From Helicobacter macacae MIT 99-5501 (GTDB lineage: Bacteria > Campylobacterota > Campylobacteria > Campylobacterales > Helicobacteraceae): a DNA stretch of 64,000 bases. A model generated the notes under the pieces. It saw nothing but the letters and a program-made list of their open reading frames with translations. It had not been told where the DNA came from and made no database searches. The position numbers were made by a program, and so were the translations under genes. The stretch spans positions 1,618,604-1,682,603 of the forward strand of contig NZ_KI669454.1 of assembly GCF_000507845.1 (NCBI RefSeq), read 5' to 3'. Every line of letters starts with the position of its first letter. The first letter of the stretch is position 1. Below are positions 37,346 through 46,456 of the stretch, in pieces.

Positions 37346-38659
37346 ATGCAAAATAGATTCCAAAGTGTGCTCTACGCCTTTTTGTGTGGCTTTGTGGCAT
37401 TGTGGCTAGCAGGCTGTCATAGTAGTATCAAACCTAGCATTATAGAGCCTAGCGAGCAAGATTCCCTAGAATCAACCCAATCAGCCAAAGCAACAAAAAA
37501 AGCCAAAAAAGATTCCACTAAAGCAGATTCTCAAACAGATTCAAAATTAGGCTTAAAAAGGGACTCCACAAAAGATTCTGCCAAATCCATTTGCAACGCC
37601 CCAACACCCAAGACTTCCGCGCTTCTTAGCTTTGTAGGCGATAATGTGCTAGGCGATTACAAAGGTGCGAGTGGAGAGACTTTTAATGCAAAATTTAGCG
37701 AGGTTAAGGGGGATTTTGCCTACTTCAGCAATGGAGTGCGCGAAGTGCTAGGTAGCGATGATTTAACCATAGGCAATATGGAGGGTGTGCTAAGCGATAG
37801 AGAGCTAAAAAATGCCTTTGAAAAGCCTTTTTCTTTCAAGGGACACTCAAGCTACACTCAAGTTTTGCGTGAAGCAAGCATAGAAGCACTAAACCTAGCA
37901 AATAACCATTCTCGCGACTATGGAGCACAAGGATTCCAAGACACAAAAGAGCATTTGATAAATGCTGGATTTCACACTTTTGGCGAGGGGATTTTAAGCA
38001 TTGTAGAAGTAAATGGTATAAAAATAGGGCTAGCAGGACATCGCGGGTGGAATCTAGCGATAAAATCCCAAGTCGCTAAAGAGATTGCCGAGCTACAATC
38101 ACAAGGTGCGGATTTTGTGATTTTTACATTTCATTGGGGCGAAGAGCGAGAGCATTATCCCAATGCCACGCAAAAACAGCTAGGGCGATTCACGCTTGAT
38201 AGTGGCGCAGATATGGTGGTAGCCCATCACCCCCACGTATTGCAAGGAATCGAGCAATATAAAGACAAGAAAATCATATATAGTCTAGGCAACTTCATCT
38301 ATGGTGGTGCAAAAAATCCTAACGACAAAGATACGATGATTTATCAAAGTTTGATTTTGGATTTTGCTAGCGAGGAGGATGCGGGCGAGTTTGCAAGTGT
38401 GTTTGAGCAAAATACTTGTTTGCAAAAGCAATGGTTATCTCGCTTTTCTCAAGGAGAGTTTTTGCCCTCACAAAGTCGCATAACAAAATCTAGCCACTTT
38501 GTAGTGCTTCATAATATCGTGCCTGCAAGTATCAGCTCAAGCACCACACACAACGATTACTCCCCCAAAATCTACAAAAAAAATGGCGATACGAATTCTA
38601 AAGCAGGCTATGAGCGCGTGCTAAAACGACTAGAACAATACTCACAAGGCTTGCACTAG
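37346..38659 (+). CDS. CapA-family lipoprotein (poly-gamma-glutamate synthesis-like metallophosphoesterase)
   Basis: 437 residues. Signal peptide with lipobox LAGC (Cys 24), then a Ser/Lys/Thr/Asp-rich linker (about 30-80), then a CapA/PgsA-type calcineurin-fold domain. Its motifs are SFVGDNVLGD, GNMEGVLSD, NLANNHSRDYG, FHWGEE, AHHPHVLQGIE and IIYSLGNFIYGG. Expected to be membrane-anchored outside the cytoplasm. No capB/capC genes are near, so poly-glutamate synthesis is not implied; related lone CapA proteins act in cell-envelope work. Downstream of two tiny membrane ORFs. Confidence 0.85.
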   Translation: MQNRFQSVLYAFLCGFVALWLAGCHSSIKPSIIEPSEQDSLESTQSAKATKKAKKDSTKADSQTDSKLGLKRDSTKDSAKSICNAPTPKTSALLSFVGDNVLGDYKGASGETFNAKFSEVKGDFAYFSNGVREVLGSDDLTIGNMEGVLSDRELKNAFEKPFSFKGHSSYTQVLREASIEALNLANNHSRDYGAQGFQDTKEHLINAGFHTFGEGILSIVEVNGIKIGLAGHRGWNLAIKSQVAKEIAELQSQGADFVIFTFHWGEEREHYPNATQKQLGRFTLDSGADMVVAHHPHVLQGIEQYKDKKIIYSLGNFIYGGAKNPNDKDTMIYQSLILDFASEEDAGEFASVFEQNTCLQKQWLSRFSQGEFLPSQSRITKSSHFVVLHNIVPASISSSTTHNDYSPKIYKKNGDTNSKAGYERVLKRLEQYSQGLH

Positions 38660-38695
38660 ATTTCATACTTTTGACATAATGGCAAAACTTAAGCC

Positions 38696-38711
38696 AAAAA
38701 AAAAAAAAAAA
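38696..38711. repeat. A16 homopolymer upstream of the flagellar gene
   Basis: Sixteen A about 26 bp upstream of the sigma-54 -24 element and about 36 bp after the capA-like stop. Confidence 0.9.
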
Positions 38712-38735
38712 TACACTGCAAAGCAAAAATACAAA

Positions 38736-38753
38736 GCGGAACACTCATTGCTT
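38736..38753 (+). promoter_or_regulatory. Sigma-54 (RpoN) promoter of the flagellar rod gene
   Basis: GCGGAACACTCATTGCTT has the invariant GG-N10-GC spacing (GG 38738-38739, GC 38750-38751) and fits the Helicobacter RpoN consensus. The predicted leader is about 90 nt. Rod and hook genes in this group are RpoN/FlgR-dependent. Confidence 0.8.
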
Positions 38754-38856
38754 CAAATCCACTTAATAAATCTGTGCGCATTCATACATTGGGCTAAAAA
38801 TGGAGCGAAAATCCACGACAAGCCACAAAAAATGTCAAAAATGTAAGGACACACAA

Positions 38857-39714
38857 ATGATAAATGGATACTACGCAAATGCGGGCGGTATGGTAACGCA
38901 GATAAATCGCCTAGATGTAATCTCAAACAATCTCGCAAATCTAAACACCAATGGCTTCAAACGCGATGATGTCGTAATCGGCGACTATCTACGACTATAT
39001 AAAGAAACCCAAGACACGCTACCGATAAAAGACCACACACGAGCCGCAGCCCAATACCAAAACCGAAATCTAAACCGTGTGCCAAATATCAGTGAGGAAT
39101 ACACAGAATTTCAAATCGGTGCGTTTGCTGAAACACAAAATCCACTAGACTTCGCCTTGCAAAATCCAAACGCCTACTTTGTGGTAAGCACTCCTGATGG
39201 CGTGCGCTATACGCGTGATGGGAGCTTTGTGATAGATAGCGAAGGGTTTTTGAGCACAAAAGAGGGCTTTAGGGTGCTACCTCGCGCTGCCCTAAATGAA
39301 GCAGGCGATGAGGAGGAGCAAGATATGGGGGGAATAATGATGAATGCAGGAATGCAGCTAGAAGCGGATAAAAATGGGAATCTAACTTTTCGCAATCTAG
39401 CCACAGAAGAAATAGGCATAGCCGCAGATGGAGGAGCTCTAGCAATCGTAAGTTTTGACAATCCCAAATACCTAAAAAAAGTCGGCTACAATCTCTACAA
39501 ATACCCAAAAGAGCGACTAGAAGATAGAATCATAAACACCACAAATATCGGGCTAGCACAAGGCTATATCGAAAAAAGCAATGTCAATGCCGTAAAAGAA
39601 ATGACCGCACTCATAGAGACAAATCGCTTGGTGGAAATGTATTCACGCGCTATGAGGGCTTATGTCGATGACTTCGCACCTGAAGCGATAGGCAAGCTAG
39701 CAGTTCGTGCATAA
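38857..39714 (+). CDS. Flagellar basal-body rod protein, FlgG/FlgF type
   Basis: 285 residues from ATG 38857 (site TAAGGACACACAA). N-terminal rod signature INGYYANAGGMVTQINRLDV with ISNNLANLNTNGFKRDD; GVRYTRDGSFVIDSEGFL in the core; C-terminal NVNAVKEMTALIETNRLVEM. These are the ends shared by FlgE/F/G. It resembles the second FlgG-like protein of Helicobacter, often annotated flgG or flgF, so the letter is left open. Exported by the flagellar type III system to the rod. No other flagellar gene adjoins it. Confidence 0.85.
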   Translation: MINGYYANAGGMVTQINRLDVISNNLANLNTNGFKRDDVVIGDYLRLYKETQDTLPIKDHTRAAAQYQNRNLNRVPNISEEYTEFQIGAFAETQNPLDFALQNPNAYFVVSTPDGVRYTRDGSFVIDSEGFLSTKEGFRVLPRAALNEAGDEEEQDMGGIMMNAGMQLEADKNGNLTFRNLATEEIGIAADGGALAIVSFDNPKYLKKVGYNLYKYPKERLEDRIINTTNIGLAQGYIEKSNVNAVKEMTALIETNRLVEMYSRAMRAYVDDFAPEAIGKLAVRA

Positions 39715-39795
39715 GCAAACAACGCTAGTTAAACAAAAAATCACAAGCATAGAATCTAGCCAAAAGTAGGGATAAGCAAACCCCCGCAAAATCCA

Positions 39796-40107
39796 CTACA
39801 TATACTTCAACCCCACGCTACACGCGATGATAATGGCAATAAGCAAAAGTTTATCAAAACTTTTGCTCTCATTAAAAAACAAAATCCCCACCACTACGCC
39901 TCCGCCAGCTCCTATCCCCGTCCATATCGCATAAGCCACGCCCATAGCGATGTCGCGCATAGAGAGTGAGAGTAGCGATAGGCTTAGCACAAAAAGCGCG
40001 GCGATTAGCAGTATGTAGAGATTTTTGCCACTCATTGCGTATCGCTTCATCGCAATCACGCCAAAGATTTCCATTAGTCCAGCGAGCAAAAGATAAGTCC
40101 AGCTCAT
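39796..40107 (-). CDS. SMR-family multidrug/guanidinium exporter subunit
   Basis: 103 residues, four transmembrane helices. The essential membrane-embedded Glu is E13 in TM1 (LLLAGLMEIFGVIAMK), and YAIWTGIGAGGGVVVG is the TM3 signature. It overlaps the upstream SMR gene by 4 nt, so the two make a heteromeric pair of the YkkC/YkkD kind. Proton-coupled export of small cations is the family role; whether the substrate is guanidinium or a drug cannot be read. Confidence 0.85.
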   Translation of the reverse strand: MSWTYLLLAGLMEIFGVIAMKRYAMSGKNLYILLIAALFVLSLSLLSLSMRDIAMGVAYAIWTGIGAGGGVVVGILFFNESKSFDKLLLIAIIIACSVGLKYM

Positions 40108-40784
40108 TTTCGCCCCTCCTTTTTAAAATCTTCCTTGTAAGAATCCTTTTTGCGAGAATTTTTATCGTGGGAATTTTCATCGCGATAAGTTTTATTGTGC
40201 GAAACTTCATTATGAGAATTTTCATCGCGAGAATCCTTTTTGCGCAAATCCCCTGCACATTTTAAACTACCCTTTTGCAACTCTCTTTTAGCCTGCAGTG
40301 CAGAATCTAGAGCATTATCTATCCCTAAATCACTTGAGAGATTTTCTACCAATGCTTCATCGTGGGCTTTTCCGTCTTCTTTTTGGCTCACAAACTTAAG
40401 CGCGATGACAGCAAACAATAATAGAGCTATGAGGCTTACCTTTATCGCGGAGAAAGGCTCTCCAAAGATAAAAATCTCGCCCGCCACAACGCCCGCCGTG
40501 CCAATGCCGACAAACACGCTATAAGCGATACTTACCTCTAGCACCTTGCAAGCCAAAATCATCGCGCTAAATGAAAAAATAATGCCAAGCGCGGTAAGCG
40601 CGTAAAGTAGCGTGCTATCGGCGTGCTTTAGCCCGCTTACCCAAAAGCACTCCACAATCCCGCCAAGCACCACAAGCCCCCACGCAAGGTTTATAATGCG
40701 ATTTGTGCTACCAAAATCTTGCTGAAGTTTCCTAGCAAACCTGCGCCGTTTTATGCGCATTTTTGTAAGATAATTTACCTGCAT
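40104..40784 (-). CDS. SMR-family exporter subunit with repetitive charged tail
   Basis: 226 residues. Residues ~1-25 are basic, then four TM helices with the conserved Glu in GGIVECFWVSGLKHAD and VFVGIGTAGVVAGE in TM3. The last ~95 residues are hydrophilic. Toward the end they consist of degenerate five-residue units such as KDSRD, ENSHN, EVSHN and ENSHD, encoded by ~15-bp repeats at 40130-40245. Ordinary SMR proteins end right after TM4 (~105 residues), so the tail is exceptional. Site AAGGGGAGGTT. Confidence 0.8.
   Translation of the reverse strand: MQVNYLTKMRIKRRRFARKLQQDFGSTNRIINLAWGLVVLGGIVECFWVSGLKHADSTLLYALTALGIIFSFSAMILACKVLEVSIAYSVFVGIGTAGVVAGEIFIFGEPFSAIKVSLIALLLFAVIALKFVSQKEDGKAHDEALVENLSSDLGIDNALDSALQAKRELQKGSLKCAGDLRKKDSRDENSHNEVSHNKTYRDENSHDKNSRKKDSYKEDFKKEGRK
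40130..40245. repeat. Degenerate 15-bp tandem repeats in the SMR tail
   Basis: About seven diverged units of the type GAGAATTTTCATCGC. A 15-bp period keeps the frame, so unit changes alter tail length rather than switch the gene. Confidence 0.7.
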
Positions 40785-40936
40785 AACCTCCCCTTGACAT
40801 AATAGATTTTCTTTTAATTTTTACTTGGTTTTTTTCTGGGTGTAAAGGTTATGGCATTTTGGCAAACATTGCCCAAATAGCCAAAATATCTCAAATGCCA
40901 CAAAAAGAGTTGCGCAAAAAAAAAGGTTACGCAGAA

Positions 40937-43627
40937 TTACCCAAACACTTGCACAAAGACTTCATCTATATTTTTTACAGGGATTATTTGTAGGCTATCT
41001 AGCACTTCTTTTGGTATATCGTTCAAATCCCGCTCGTAGTTTTTGGATGGAATCAGCGCACGCTTTATTCCCGCTTTGTGTGCGGCGATTAGCTTTTCTT
41101 TTAGTCCACCTATGGCTAGCACATCGCCACTAAGCGTTAGCTCTCCCGTCATCGCTATCTCTCCACTTATAGCCTTATCACAAAGTATAGAAGCGATTAC
41201 GCACGCCATAGCGATTCCCGCACTTGGTCCGTCCTTTGGCACTGCGCCCTCTGGCAAATGCAGATGAATGTCAAACTTTGAGTAAAAAGGCATATCCCCA
41301 CTAAAATCTTTAGATTCTTTTTTGGATTCTTTTGCACTTTGAGCTTTGGTGGATTTTTTGTTTTTTGGCTTTAGCTTATTTTCATCTAGCAGGACTTTTA
41401 CCACAGAATGCGCGATTTTGGCAGACTCTTTCATCACATCTCCTAGACTTCCTGTGAGAGATAGTCCTCCTTTGCCCTTTAGCTTGATTGCTTCGATTTT
41501 TAGCACATCTCCACCCACACTTGTCCAAGCAAGTCCATTTATGATTCCCACCCTTGCAGCCTTGCTAGCAGGGTCGATTTCATACACGATTTTATCAATA
41601 AAATCAGGGATAAGTTTGGGCGTCAAGCGTATTTTTTTGTAGTTTGGTTGGGTTAGGATTTTGGTAGCGACTTTGCGCATTATAGAGGCTATCACTCTGC
41701 GCAAATTCCGCACTCCTGCTTCGCGCGTATATCGCTCGATAAGCGTCTTTATCGCTTCTTTGCCAAACTCGATTTCTTCACTACCTAGCCCGTGCTTTTT
41801 AAGCTCTTGGGGGATAAGATATTTTAGTGCGATTTGCTCTTTTTCTTGTGGTGTGTAGCTAGAGATAGAAATAAACTCCATTCTATCACGCAATGGCGGT
41901 GGAATCGCACCTATATCATTCGCCGTAGCGATAAAAATCACTTGAGATAAATCAATGCTAAAGTTGTTGTAATAATCCCTAAAAGCGACATTTTGCTCAG
42001 GGTCTAGTATTTCTAGTAGCACACTTGTGGGGTCGCCCCTCACACCCCTAGCGACTTTGTCGATTTCATCTAGCACCATTACAGGATTCATCTGCTTTGC
42101 TTCGATAAGCCCTTGTGTGATTCTGCCCGGCATAGCTCCGATATATGTGCGGCGATGTCCTCTTAGCTCATTTACATCTTCTAGCCCACCTAGTGCTATG
42201 CGGACTAGCTCTCTGCCTACGGCTTTTGCGATAGAGTTCGCAAGGCTGGTTTTGCCAACCCCCGGTGGTCCATAAAAACACAAAATCGTGCCTTTTTCTT
42301 TTGTGTTATCTTTTTCTTCTCTAGCTTCGCTGTCATCTTGGCTAGAATTTTTACTAGTCTCCAAGCTAGAATCTTTTTTTGTGATTTTAGATTCGCTTTT
42401 TGCGCGCTCTTTGGATTGGGCTTGTGCTTTTTGTGCTAGGAGGTCTTTTACAGCGAAATACTCTACAATGCGCTCTTTTGGTTTGATTAGCGAGTAGTGG
42501 TCTAAGTCAAGCTGTTTTTGCACATTTTTGATAGATAGCGATTCTTTGGCGTATTTGCCAAATGGTATTTCTAGCACCCATTCTACATAGTTTTGCAAGA
42601 TATTTGCATCGCCACTTTCTTGGTGCATTTTACTTAGGCGAGATATTTGCTTTTTTATCTCTTTGTAGGCTTCTTTGTTTAGGTATGGTTTTATGGATTC
42701 TAGCTTTTTTTCATACTGCTCGATTTCCTCATCTCTTTGTTTATCAATCCCTAGCTCTTTTTGGATTTGTCGTAGTTGCTCTTTTAGGAAATATTCTTTG
42801 TTTGTTTGCTCCATTTTGTTATGCACGCGGGTTTTGATTTCTTTTTGGAGTTTTTGGATTTGGATTTCTTCTGAGACAAAGTCGATTAGCAAAAGCAGTC
42901 GCTCCTCAATATCATCACTCCTAAATAGCTTGTATGCTTGCTCTTTTTTTAGCCTTATGCTTGAAGCGACTAAGTCTATCATTCGGTTTGGCTCGCCTGT
43001 CTCTTCGATAGACTTTAGCAAATCTGGCGGAAGCAAGACTTGACTAATATTTGCTAGATTTTGCACTTTTTCTCTTAGCACCTTACTCATCGCTTCCACT
43101 TGGGCAAAGCTACATTCTTTGTAGCTGATAATATCTACCAATGCTTCATAGCACTCGCCCTTTTGCAATGACAAAATCCGCCCTTTTGTAAGCCCCTGAA
43201 ATAGTAGCTTCACGCGACCATCTGGCAAGTGGACTTTACGCATAATCGTGCCGATAACACCCACATCAAAAAAAGGCATTTGGTGTTTGGCGATTTTCTC
43301 AAGTGTATCTATGGCACTAGGGATTACATCAGGTTTGGGCATCGTAGTGGGTTTGTCAGCTAGATTTGTGGCGATGAGGCTAGATTTTTCAGTGCTAGAT
43401 TTTGGGCTAGATTCTTTTGTGATATTTTGCGCGACTTGCTGCATATCATTTGGCTCTTTTGCGCAGCAGACAAACACCAAGTCATTTTTATCAAGTGCTT
43501 TAGTTGCGGCTTTTATGTTTTTCTCATCGTGGGTAAAAATCGGCACAATGCTAAAAGGATAAGAGAAATTATCCTCTTCCACAATCACAGGAAGTCTCAT
43601 AGGAAAATCAATATTACTTGGTTGCAT
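40937..43627 (-). CDS. lon: ATP-dependent protease Lon
   Basis: Cytoplasmic AAA+ serine protease, 896 residues. LON N-domain, Walker A FYGPPGVGKTSLANSIA, Walker B MVLDEIDKV, catalytic Ser in PKDGPSAGIAMA and Lys in GLKEKLIAAHKAG. It is ~80 residues longer than most Lon proteins owing to three charged low-complexity insertions. One is near residues 60-105; one of about 45 Lys/Ser/Glu residues precedes Walker A (after DLLAQKAQAQSKE); one of ~25 lies in the linker before the protease domain (KPKNKKSTKAQSAKESKK). AAGGAG site; follows bamD. Confidence 0.95.
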   Translation of the reverse strand: MQPSNIDFPMRLPVIVEEDNFSYPFSIVPIFTHDEKNIKAATKALDKNDLVFVCCAKEPNDMQQVAQNITKESSPKSSTEKSSLIATNLADKPTTMPKPDVIPSAIDTLEKIAKHQMPFFDVGVIGTIMRKVHLPDGRVKLLFQGLTKGRILSLQKGECYEALVDIISYKECSFAQVEAMSKVLREKVQNLANISQVLLPPDLLKSIEETGEPNRMIDLVASSIRLKKEQAYKLFRSDDIEERLLLLIDFVSEEIQIQKLQKEIKTRVHNKMEQTNKEYFLKEQLRQIQKELGIDKQRDEEIEQYEKKLESIKPYLNKEAYKEIKKQISRLSKMHQESGDANILQNYVEWVLEIPFGKYAKESLSIKNVQKQLDLDHYSLIKPKERIVEYFAVKDLLAQKAQAQSKERAKSESKITKKDSSLETSKNSSQDDSEAREEKDNTKEKGTILCFYGPPGVGKTSLANSIAKAVGRELVRIALGGLEDVNELRGHRRTYIGAMPGRITQGLIEAKQMNPVMVLDEIDKVARGVRGDPTSVLLEILDPEQNVAFRDYYNNFSIDLSQVIFIATANDIGAIPPPLRDRMEFISISSYTPQEKEQIALKYLIPQELKKHGLGSEEIEFGKEAIKTLIERYTREAGVRNLRRVIASIMRKVATKILTQPNYKKIRLTPKLIPDFIDKIVYEIDPASKAARVGIINGLAWTSVGGDVLKIEAIKLKGKGGLSLTGSLGDVMKESAKIAHSVVKVLLDENKLKPKNKKSTKAQSAKESKKESKDFSGDMPFYSKFDIHLHLPEGAVPKDGPSAGIAMACVIASILCDKAISGEIAMTGELTLSGDVLAIGGLKEKLIAAHKAGIKRALIPSKNYERDLNDIPKEVLDSLQIIPVKNIDEVFVQVFG

Positions 43628-43699
43628 TCTTGCTCCTTAAAAATTTGGGGGAAATGATTGGAAAATATTTGTAAAAATTAAAAATCAGCTAAAAAACTT

Positions 43700-44506
43700 T
43701 TACCAATTAAACATTCTCACATACCAAGGGATATGCGATGGCTTGGGCTTAGTAGCTTGCTCTAGCTCATCATCGATTCTCTCTTCGTATTTTTCCCTTG
43801 CGCTATGTTTTTTTGCTTTTTTATACACGCGCACGATTCCTTTGTTTAGCTCATTTTGTCCTAGCACAAATCGCACCTGCATTGTTTTGACAAATGGTGC
43901 GTAGCGACTATCAGGGAAAGTATCCAAAAATTCATCAAAATCATTCAAACTATCAGAGAAAAACTCTTGGTCTTTGCTTGAGCTTTTTAGCCCATAGTAG
44001 CGACTCTGAAGTTTCAAAAAATGCAAATAATCAGCGTTTTTTGCATTTGCAAATCGCTTCAAATACTCATCAAAGTAAAATTCTGCAAGCAAATATTGCT
44101 CTTTTTGGATATGTGCTTGTCCCAAAATCATCATTGCTTCGGGTAAAAGTGGCGAGTTGATATGCTCACTTTGCAAAGAGGCATAGAAATTATCAGCATT
44201 TTCTAGATTGCCCATACGAATCTCTTTTAAGATATTTTGATACCAATACATTGCTGGCTTATTTAGCTCATTTTTTTCTTTCTTTTTACACGAAGTAAGC
44301 ACACAAGCTAGCAAAATCCCAAGCGCAAAAATAAAAAATACTTTGGCAAAGCCCAAAACAAAATCCCTAAATCCACCACAAGATTTTTTAGTGGATTTTG
44401 CAGTAGATTTTGTGGCTGGTTTTGTAGATTTTACGCAAATCATCGCGTCATAAAAAAAGGCGGGTAAAAAATGTGAAAAAAAAGTAAGATTTTTAGGAGG
44501 ATTCAT
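43700..44506 (-). CDS. bamD: Outer membrane assembly lipoprotein BamD
   Basis: Part of the BAM complex that inserts beta-barrels, acting at the inner face of the outer membrane. 268 residues. TPR-like repeats: NLENADNFYASLQSEH, YLLAEFYFDEYLKRFANAK and DFDEFLDTFPDSRYAPFVK. The lipobox is VLTSC with Cys 73: a 40-50-residue basic Thr/Lys-rich segment precedes the hydrophobic signal core, an unusually long N-region. The site AAAGGCACATT supports this start. Immediately upstream of lon on the same strand (72 nt). Confidence 0.85.
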   Translation of the reverse strand: MNPPKNLTFFSHFLPAFFYDAMICVKSTKPATKSTAKSTKKSCGGFRDFVLGFAKVFFIFALGILLACVLTSCKKKEKNELNKPAMYWYQNILKEIRMGNLENADNFYASLQSEHINSPLLPEAMMILGQAHIQKEQYLLAEFYFDEYLKRFANAKNADYLHFLKLQSRYYGLKSSSKDQEFFSDSLNDFDEFLDTFPDSRYAPFVKTMQVRFVLGQNELNKGIVRVYKKAKKHSAREKYEERIDDELEQATKPKPSHIPWYVRMFNW

Positions 44507-44897
44507 AATGTGCCTTTCGTTTTTATTTCATTAGTATCTATTATGGTGTTTGCCCGCAGGTAAGGCAATCAAAGCAAAACGCAACATTATAGCCAAAAAA
44601 GGTTAAGCAGTATCAAAACGACATTGGGAAATAAAGTAAATTTCGCCAACATAACGCAATCTTTCATAATGCAATTTTTTGCACAATCTTTTTTTTGTAG
44701 CTTGGGCTTAGCTTAGGCGCAGCTTTTGGAGGCAATTTTTGTAGCAATCCTTAATATAGCGATTTTTGACATATATTTTTGCAGTATTTTGGCATAGATT
44801 TTGCCTAAAATCACATATAATAAAAACCGCATAAAATGCTAAAATGCGTAAGATTTTATTAGGCATTTTACGGACTTAAATTTCAAGGAGCTACATT
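44507..44897 (+). promoter_or_regulatory. Intergenic region with htpX promoter
   Basis: No gene. TATAAT at 44816-44821 on the plus strand, ~75 nt before htpX. Nothing else recognised. Confidence 0.5.
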
Positions 44898-45839
44898 ATG
44901 GAGACAACTTTTGATGCTATATTGCAAAAAAATCGCTTAAAAACAAATATCGTGCTTATCTGCTATGTGGCTATCTTTGCGCTTGTGGGACTGCTAGTGG
45001 ATATTGTGCGCATTGACGCGCCTAGCTTGGAGTGTGGATTTGCAGTGCTTCTAAGCGGGCAAGAACCCCCACTTGTAACCATTATCGCCTCCCTTATTGC
45101 GTGTGCTATCATCGCTTATAGCCTTAAGCGGTTTGATGCGATAATGCTAAAAGGCGATGAGTATGAGCTACTAGATGCTAGCACTCACGCCTTGCCCCCG
45201 CTCCAAGCACGCGTGCGAATGGCGTTTGATAATGTCTTGCTTCGTGCTGGGATTAGTGCATCATCTAGCCAAACCCCTCGCCTATACCTTATCCACGCGC
45301 CATATATGAATGCCTTTGCAAGTGGCTGGAGAGAGGAAAATTCACTTGTGGCTATCACTTCCGCGCTTGCAGAAAATCTAGATGAGCAAGAGCTAAAAGC
45401 CGTGCTAGCCCACGAGCTTAGCCACATACGACACGGAGATATTAGGCTTACAATGTGTGTGGGAATTTTAAGCAATATTTTGCTTTTGGTGTGCAATAAC
45501 GCTGTGTGGCTATTTATGGGCAATAATCGAGGTGGTGGCGCAAACAAAGCTAGAAGCATTTTGCTGATTTTGCAATTTGTCTTGCCACTTTTGACTTTGT
45601 GGCTACAAATGTTTCTTAGTCGCTCGCGTGAATATATGGCTGATGCGGGAAGCGCATACCTTATGCACTCGCCAAACCCTCTCATAAGCGCACTAGAAAA
45701 AATCCACAACAACTACGCAAAAAACGACTTCAAAGAGATAGACACAAATCCAACTAGAAAAGCCGCATATATCTTTAGCGACTCTTTTAGCACGCACCCA
45801 AGCCTGCAAAATCGTATCCGCTCTTTGCGCGGGGAATAG
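44898..45839 (+). CDS. htpX: HtpX-type membrane zinc metalloprotease (M48)
   Basis: Inner-membrane quality-control protease, 313 residues. Zinc motif HELSH at 172-176 in VLAHELSHIRHGD, third ligand Glu in SRSREYMADAG. Hydrophobic segments at about 18-36, 58-74, 180-205 and 220-240. C-terminal SFSTHPSLQNRIRSL is typical (THPxxxxRI). CAAGGAG site; folE follows on the same strand. Confidence 0.9.
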   Translation: METTFDAILQKNRLKTNIVLICYVAIFALVGLLVDIVRIDAPSLECGFAVLLSGQEPPLVTIIASLIACAIIAYSLKRFDAIMLKGDEYELLDASTHALPPLQARVRMAFDNVLLRAGISASSSQTPRLYLIHAPYMNAFASGWREENSLVAITSALAENLDEQELKAVLAHELSHIRHGDIRLTMCVGILSNILLLVCNNAVWLFMGNNRGGGANKARSILLILQFVLPLLTLWLQMFLSRSREYMADAGSAYLMHSPNPLISALEKIHNNYAKNDFKEIDTNPTRKAAYIFSDSFSTHPSLQNRIRSLRGE

Positions 45840-45895
45840 ATTTGCCAAATTTTACCAAGAGCGTAAAACAAGTGCATAAAATACGAGAACAAGAA

Positions 45896-46456
45896 ATGCA
45901 AAATCAACAAATAAACGAGCAGATTTTTAGAGACTTTTGTAAGCGCATAGGCGAGGACTACACTCGCGCAGGACTTCAAGCCACGCCCAAAAGACTAGCA
46001 CAACTAGAATCTATCCTCTATGCAGGCTACTCCCTTAGCCCAAAAGAAGCACTTGGCGGACTATTTGCAAATAGTGGAATTGATGAGATGATAAGCATAA
46101 AAGACATTGCGTTTTATTCAATGTGTGAGCATCATTTGCTACCATTTTTTGGCAAGGTGCATATCGGCTATGTGCCAAAAGATTCTATCGCGGGGATAAG
46201 TGGATTTGTGCGGCTTGTCGAGGTGTATGCTAAGCGATTGCAAATCCAAGAAAATCTAACCAACCAAATCGCCCAAAGTATCACAGAGCTACTTTCCCCA
46301 AAGGGCGTTATGGTGGTGTGCGAAGCGCATCATCTATGTATGAGTATGCGTGAAGCGACAAAAACTCAAGCCCAAATCACCACAAGTGCCGTGCGCGGAA
46401 TCTTTAAAAGCGATTCTCGCACACGAGGTGAATTTTTGCAACTTATCAAAGGATAA
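45896..46456 (+). CDS. folE: GTP cyclohydrolase I
   Basis: First step of folate synthesis (GTP to dihydroneopterin triphosphate), 186 residues. Zinc and active-site motif SMCEHHLLPFFGKVHIGYVP, KLIEIYSRR-like RLVEVYAKRLQIQENLT, and CEAHHLCMSMREATK. The frame is open from a TTG at 45842, but the ATG at 45896 gives the family's usual length and N-terminus (FRDFCKRIGEDYTRAGL after a short lead). The ribosome site is weak for both. Confidence 0.92.
   Translation: MQNQQINEQIFRDFCKRIGEDYTRAGLQATPKRLAQLESILYAGYSLSPKEALGGLFANSGIDEMISIKDIAFYSMCEHHLLPFFGKVHIGYVPKDSIAGISGFVRLVEVYAKRLQIQENLTNQIAQSITELLSPKGVMVVCEAHHLCMSMREATKTQAQITTSAVRGIFKSDSRTRGEFLQLIKG

Noticed and set aside
40785..40936. Guanidine riboswitch upstream of the SMR pair
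   Set aside because: No recognisable conserved guanidine riboswitch core between lon and the SMR start.
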